From Scleropages formosus (taxonomy: Eukaryota; Chordata; Actinopteri; Osteoglossiformes; Osteoglossidae), in contig NC_041807.1 of NCBI RefSeq assembly GCF_900964775.1, positions 38,411,513 through 38,475,512 on the forward strand: a stretch of 64,000 nt of DNA, given 5' to 3'. Under the pieces are notes generated by a model. That model did no database searches. It was not told the DNA's origin and saw nothing but the letters and a program-made list of their open reading frames with translations. Below, piece after piece: positions 58,539-64,000 of this stretch (position 1 is its first letter; each line of letters opens with the position of its first letter). The position numbers were made by a program, and so were the translations under genes.

Positions 58539-60597
58539 TTAGCTTATGCTTTGACATCGCATGGTCAAAATACAAAGAAATCTTTCTTGCTTTCTGTTCT
58601 GCAAACTCAGAATCTCACATTTCAGGTGTTTTGCTTAATCACATGCTATGGATCACATTACCAGACTGCAGAATCTGTCTGCAGCACATTTGACCTTCGA
58701 CAGGATTTCATCAGTCTGAATCTGGGAAAGATCCTCCCTTATGCTCTCTGCCCCCTTCTCATTCCAGGCCATCTTGTATAACCCGTTCCTTATCTTTCAA
58801 AACTGGAGGTGAAAACTGCAATGTAGGTCCCTGTGAGGGTGTGAAGTTAAAGGTAATCAGGGTTAAACACCTTGCTTAGGGGTACTGCAGAAGGAGTGGA
58901 CATCTGTACTGGGAACCTCAACAGCTTTACCGTTATAATCCAACATACAGTACAGATACTTCATCTATGATGCAAGAAATTCCCAAATAAACTTTGCTAC
59001 ACTGAATCTGTCTTCATAGACTTAATAGTCCAGTTGTTCTGTAAATGGTATTTGTTATTTTTACTTGTACATTTAACTTAGCACATACTTTCCTCCAAAG
59101 TGGTATATATTTCTGAGTAAACAAGGTGCATTTCACCAACAGAGATACAGACACACAATCCTCAGAGTACAAATCAAATCAAATTTATGATCAAATTTGT
59201 TTGGCTAGAGCACTAATGCTCATTGTCGTGGAACCTCAGCAACCAGAAGATGCCAGGAAAGGATCTTGTTTGTAAATTGTCAGGAGCCATATGACTGATG
59301 CAAAGCCAGCAGTTTTATTTAGACGGACCACACCTTGACATCATAGAAGTTTAATGAATAGTTAGTAGCTGAACTGACATCACATCTTTGTGGGCTGCAG
59401 TGTGTTATTAACAGGAAAGGGTGTGAAGATGAACTGAAGGCTAAACTGCACACAGAGTCTTAGATTGTTCCGAGGGTCTCTTTTATTTAATGGACTTTGT
59501 TATTATTAATTCCCTGTGGCACACAGGAACATGGCCATACCCTCCTTATTGGCTGCACCTGATTAAGTGATGAGGACCAGGTGTGGCCAAAGTACTTAAA
59601 TGGATCCTCAGGATCCAGCTGTTTTTGGTCCTGTGAGGTTGTGCTTCTTTATGATGTAGTATGTGGTTCCTGTTCAATATAATAAAAATTAAAATTTCCA
59701 CCTGTTTGAAGTCCAGTTAAGATAACGTTTCAAGAGCAAGCGATTATACTTTTGTAAGTCACCTTCACAATGCAGCCCACGAACTGCAGTGAGCAGTTAA
59801 GCTCAGTTTGCGTAGCCCTCATGCATCAAGGGGAGGAATTGAATCGATATTTACTATTTAAGGAAAACAGCTGCTACTTAAAATAGTAACTGATATCAGG
59901 CAGTAAGCAAACACAAATAATTCAAGATGCCAAGCAAACATGCATAGAAAATTAACTTTAATGCAATGTTTTATTAGTACTAAAATCAGAATCACAGTAA
60001 GACTGCAACTGTCCTATTGACATAATAGATTGTCTTGTTATTTTGATTAATGCACAGTCACTGTAAGAGTGGAAATATACAGATCAGGGCAGGGTGCTAA
60101 ATGTCTTAGCACAAAAGTCTTTAGGGGATCTAAATTATCTGCTCTAGGACTTTAACACTTGTAAGATCAGATAAAAATATGAAGATATGAGGAAACTAAC
60201 CCCCGAGTAAAACATTTGAGAAGCAGGACATTCTTTGCGTTTGGTGAAGGAAGTTTCTGTGTAAACGAAAATTAGGCTCTTCATTTCCCTGAACAACTAA
60301 ATTGTTTAAAAAGGTCAGGCTGGGAAAAACTATAAAAGCATGATCCTGGGGGCTGGGAAACTGGTATCTTAAGTGAACTTGAAGTTGTTCACACGACACA
60401 CTGTGCTGAGCTTTTTCCTAGCAGATACCGCGGAACTGGCTGAAAAAAAAAATATACAAAATAACTGAAAACAGATCAAATGACGAAAGCAATTTTACAT
60501 GAGCTGACACATTAAATGGAATGACGAATACAATCAGGCGTTTTTACCTCCATCTTGACTTTACTGATGCTGACTTGTAATTGTGGCAACACCGTAA

Positions 60598-61040
60598 TTA
60601 ATAGTAATAAATGAAAACATATTTCGTACACTTACTTACCCAGCACGGACTATTATTATTCCGTCTACGGTGTCCCCAGGTTCTTTCTCTCGCTGTAACG
60701 CACTCTGACAGACTGAAACGCTTCTGTTCGGGCTCCACCAGAGGCAGAGCAACGACGAAAAGAAAATTGTATTCGAGAGCGACCCGATAATTAATATTAA
60801 AGAGGGCGAGAGCAGAGGGGTCGTTCATTAATTATCGGGGGTGGAGCAGAAGCACGTGAGCAGAGCGCGAGTCTTCGAGTGGACAAGGACGTGTGGGAAC
60901 CCGCAGTCCGGACGGGTCTGGACCCCCCCCTGTGGTCAGGTCCCGAAAAGGAGCGTCTGGACTCCCGCGTCCAGCGAGCGCCAAGAACTCGCGTTAGACG
61001 CGCTCAAAATACAACTGGTGAGTGAGGATCGCTGAACCTG
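60598..61040 (-). promoter_or_regulatory. CpG-rich promoter-like patch with a candidate first exon
   Basis: The region 60,840-61,020 is rich in CG dinucleotides, against an AT-rich background. On the minus strand next to it is an exon-like stretch ending at a strong donor TGCTGG|GTAAGTAAG (about 60,641). A further small exon-like piece (about 60,549-60,565, ATGGAG|GTAAAA) follows. This could be the start of another minus-strand gene or a long 5' leader of the receptor array. I could not extend it into a convincing protein. Confidence 0.35.
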
Positions 61041-61231
61041 AGAGCCGACAGCGTGCTAACAGCATTGCTTTTTGTTTTTATTTCATTCATTTAATCAAAT
61101 GATCTTTGATAAACTGGTTGAGACTTGTGAATTCCGTCATGTCATCCTCCAAATTATTCACACCATGTTTTGAGTTCCATCGGGATGAAACAACACCGGA
61201 TTATGGAAAAAAAAATAAAAATCCAGTCAGA

Positions 61232-61366
61232 CCAGGGGTGTTTGATGAAGTGTCCAGGTTTGCAGGTTCAGTTGTGTTTTGCTGTGCTGCTCTACATCCT
61301 CCCTCATAAGGATCAATACAGTAGTTCCCTTCCAGGACTCCACACACTGCGTCTGAAAAGCGTTTA
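61232..61366 (-). pseudogene. Orphan CRD3 exon remnant of a TNFRSF14-like gene
   Basis: Reads SDAVCGVLEGNYCIDPYEGG and CRAAQQN and then slips out of frame before the expected CKPGHF part, which is still recognisable at the DNA level. The front of the exon (KTVKECKPSS) is replaced by unrelated sequence. No other receptor exon was found within several kb. It shows that the array once reached further right, or that a single exon was carried here. Confidence 0.75.
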
Positions 61367-62035
61367 TACTTGTGTTTCTCCACGAATGGGCGTGGCCGTG
61401 CTCATGGCATTTACTCGTTTAAGAAAAAAATAAAAATTAACCTTTTTATTGCTGGCAGGGTATAAACGTCTCTGACAAATGAAATAACCTTGTAAAAAAA
61501 AAGGGTACAGGGAAATCACATTTATAGAAATATATAATAATCAATAGAGCTCATGATATTCAATTATGTAACAATCATCTAAGCACAACAAGGAAAGAAA
61601 CATTTCGTGTATCATACAACATTTCAGTATATGCGTGACAGTGAGTGGAAGAAACACGCGGAGGTCATCGAATCGCTGTCGTTACTCTTTCCCTCGTATT
61701 TATTGCGCAGAACGAAACATTTTACACTATTATTTTACAGGTGCGGATTGGAATCTCGCAGTAATACACCGTTTATACACTGTTATTTATTTATTTATTT
61801 GCATCGTTTATTTCATACTTATTACACGTGGCATGACGACTGGACGTTGAACACAACAACAGTAATCGTAACGCAAATGGACGTTTTTTAATCAAACTTG
61901 GACACACTACAGTAAGATTCACGGAAATAGTGAACATGAGGCGTGAGTTACCAGTCAGTGCTGATATTCTGTCGCTTTGTTCCGACAGCAATTCTTCTTT
62001 TTCTTTCTGTGCGTTTCGCTGTTTATGGCGGAACG

Positions 62036-62092
62036 GGGCGTGGCGTGGTCTGGGGGATGGGGGCGTGGTCTGGGGCTGGGGGCGTGGTCTGA
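62036..62092. repeat. GC-rich short tandem repeat (three units)
   Basis: Units of the form GGGGGCGTGGTCTGGGG, about 19 bp each, three times. The GGGGCGTGG core is a GC-box-like sequence. Confidence 0.7.
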
Positions 62093-62164
62093 CCTTCGGT
62101 CCGTACCAGGAGCGCAGTTAAAAACAGGAGAGAACTAAAGATTTTACATTTATTAGTATTGTAT

Positions 62165-62374
62165 CGGGGTGCGGTGGCGCAGTGGGTTGGACCACAGTTC
62201 TGCTCTCTGGTGGGTCTGGGGTTCGAGTCCCCCTTGGGGTGCCTTGTGACGGACTGGCGTCCCGTCCTGGGTGTGTTCCCTTCCCCTCCGGCCTTACGCC
62301 CTCTGTTACGGGGTAGGCTCCGGTTCCCCGCCACCCCGTATGGGACAAGCAGTTCTGAAAGTGTGTGTGTGTAA
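62165..62374 (+). mobile_element. SINE family 1 with target duplication
   Basis: Complete copy near consensus. TATTGTAT repeats at 62,157-62,164 and 62,375-62,382. Confidence 0.9.
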
Positions 62375-63507
62375 TATTGTATTTATTATATATGATATAT
62401 AGTGACCTTCATTTCATGCAGACTCAGTATTTTCACAGAAACATCAAATTACTTTGCGACCTGATTTGTAAGAATAATGACACTGTCCAGCTGTGTACCT
62501 TCAGGAGGATCCTGTGAACCACAGTAGTAAATTAATATCAAGTTCAGGTTCAGTAGGTACTTTACGGCAAATATATCGGGTTTCTTTTGGAACTGGACCC
62601 AGACACTTGGAGAGGACACCAGTGAGAATGTCCTGAAAAAAAGCACTTTGACCACGGAAAACCTCAGAAAAAGCGAAGAAATTGCAATAAGAAGGCCAAA
62701 TGTAAGAACAAAAATAGGGCTACAACACCACGTGTCTCATAAACAGAGAAAGTGAAAGTAAAAAGAAAGTTTGCCACTGGCGCCTTTTGACACATTTGCT
62801 GTTTGTTCACACTGCAGCCTAAAGACACAGAACTCCTGATCAGACAGTAACTTTACATTTTAAACCCGGACTCTGAACTGTTCACTTCTGTTACTGGATT
62901 AAAGTGATTTTCTAAGGAGAAAAAGCTCAGAGGCCAAAGTTTATAAAGGTTATTAAAGATCTTCAGCTTTAAAACTGTTTTAAAGCTCGAGGCGATTGCA
63001 ACACGAGCTTCCTGTATGTATTTTATTTTCTAAGGGAAGGTGCAAAACTTGCAGCGTTGAACTGCAAACTTGTCAAAACCGCGCAAACTTCCTGTTATTT
63101 TAACTTCTAAGTATGCGAGCAAATGAAAGAAGTATACAAAGTTTCTGGTATTAATTTTAAGTGGTACTTTAATATAAAACAAATCTATTGTCTACAGTGA
63201 TGTCACAATTTTTCATGTTTTAAATAAAAAAAAAATGAGTTAAATATTAAACTATAGAATTATTCGACAGTTTATCATTCACCAAAATGTAGGCCAACAA
63301 ATGTCTGGTAAACAAACATGAATGTTATTTGTCAGTTAGAAGAAAGGGTTGGGCTTGTGATGTCATCGCAGAGTTGGTCTTCTTTGCTGTCAGTTTGTCA
63401 CGGCATTCAGAGCTCTGGGTTCAGTTTTGTCAAATGGAAGGTGTGTAAAGTGCGGGGGAAACACAGTCGAGACAGTCAGGTTTAGATTTTATTTAGTATT
63501 AATCATA

Positions 63508-63615
63508 TTAATCAGAGTTACTGTAGAAGAGCGGCTCTGCTTGTCTTGAGGGCATCTGCCACGTGGGAAGCTGATAGATAAAGGTTGGTGACCCTTTCCA
63601 CTCGTACAGATGAAA
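63508..63615 (-). CDS. Candidate terminal coding exon of an unidentified minus-strand gene
   Basis: After an acceptor TTCTCTATTCAG the frame reads FHLYEWKGSPTFIYQLPTWQ, then MPSRQAEPLFYSNSD and a stop. AATAAA follows 15-20 bp later (63,488-63,493). I do not recognise the protein. Upstream exons would lie to the right, beyond or near the window end; none was recognised up to 64,000. It may be chance. Confidence 0.25.
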   Translation of the reverse strand, partial: FHLYEWKGSPTFIYQLPTWQMPSRQAEPLFYSNSD

Positions 63616-64000
63616 CTGAATAGAGAATAAAAAATATAGAAAAGCTCCGGTTACAATGCTGCTTGTTATACTCATTATATGTTCATGGCTCATGACATGT
63701 GCTTCTAAAGTTATTTTCTGTCCACATAATCACTTTTGTTCTGAAATAACCTGATTTCCAAAGAGGAAACACTAACAAGAACAAAGAATAAGGATGGAGA
63801 AACATGAACAATATAGAAACACCACATTTAGAAATAATTACAAAAATACTTTTTTCATATTTATGTTGATTTCCTACAAAAATAGGACAGGGGATTTAAG
63901 GCTGACTGCTACATTACACACCTTTTCCCTGTAGTGTACAACCTGTGAACTCTCTTTTTGAATGGGCTCAATTTAGTCCATATTCTGTGGGAAGTCAGAG

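Noticed and set aside
59212-59700. Promoter- or LTR-like stretch with a polyadenylation-like end
   Set aside because: I could not find paired ends, a target duplication or a second copy in the window, so there is no basis for a call.
62165-62240. tRNA-like box A/box B sequences at many places
   Set aside because: These are the heads of tRNA-derived SINEs. They lack the full cloverleaf and continue into the SINE body, so they are not tRNA genes.

Overview
This is vertebrate, almost certainly teleost, genomic DNA: small exons with GT-AG introns, long (CA)n tracts, several tRNA-derived SINE families, a CR1/L2-type LINE, Ty3/gypsy chromoviruses and DNA-transposon MITEs. The most common SINE (head 'GGTGCGGTGGCGCAGTGGG', RNA polymerase III B-box-like 'GGTTCGAGTCC', (TG)n tail) reminds me of bonytongue fishes such as arowana. 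That placement is inference from memory.

The core of the window is a tandem array of TNF-receptor genes of the TNFRSF14/HVEM type, all on the minus strand. I call the units A-H from left to right. A (1-947) is a decayed 3' part cut by the window edge. B (14,205-18,224) is a complete 11-coding-exon receptor of 292 aa. C (20,313-22,286), D (24,563-26,393) and E (32,450-34,314) are near-identical young copies. In each, an in-frame deletion joins the signal-peptide exon directly to the second half of CRD3, giving predicted mini-receptors of 132, 129 and 140 aa without CRD1-CRD2. F (37,534-39,902) is a complete receptor of 236 aa with a short tail and one GC-AG intron. G (43,980-45,249) has intact body exons but no visible first exon. 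H (52,072-53,172, with a 5' exon near 54,376) is a more diverged receptor. A lone CRD3 exon remnant lies at 61,232-61,366.

Units B-F share a promoter layout: an interferon-response-like GAAAGTGAAA motif about 100-200 bp upstream of a non-coding first exon, then a tiny exon holding the start codon (MFYxLK). B also has a canonical NF-kB-type decamer. This fits an inducible immune receptor family.

Mobile DNA fills the rest. A broken Ty3/gypsy chromovirus (26,951-about 31,496) lies between D and E. A reduced relative lies 3' of G (40,912-42,063). A 352-bp solo LTR sits on the same splice donor in C, D and E, and its target duplication recreated the donor. Empty sites in sister units order many SINE insertions. 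A hAT-like MITE is nested in a SINE (13,180-13,960), a Tigger-like MITE lies at 53,913-54,210, and a LINE with a nested SINE at 55,405-57,556. The right edge (60,600-63,700) has a CpG-rich promoter-like patch and a possible terminal exon of another minus-strand gene. The long gaps 1.3-2.9, 3.2-5.9, 8.1-12.8, 46.3-52.0 and 57.9-60.5 kb hold only repeats or nothing I recognise.
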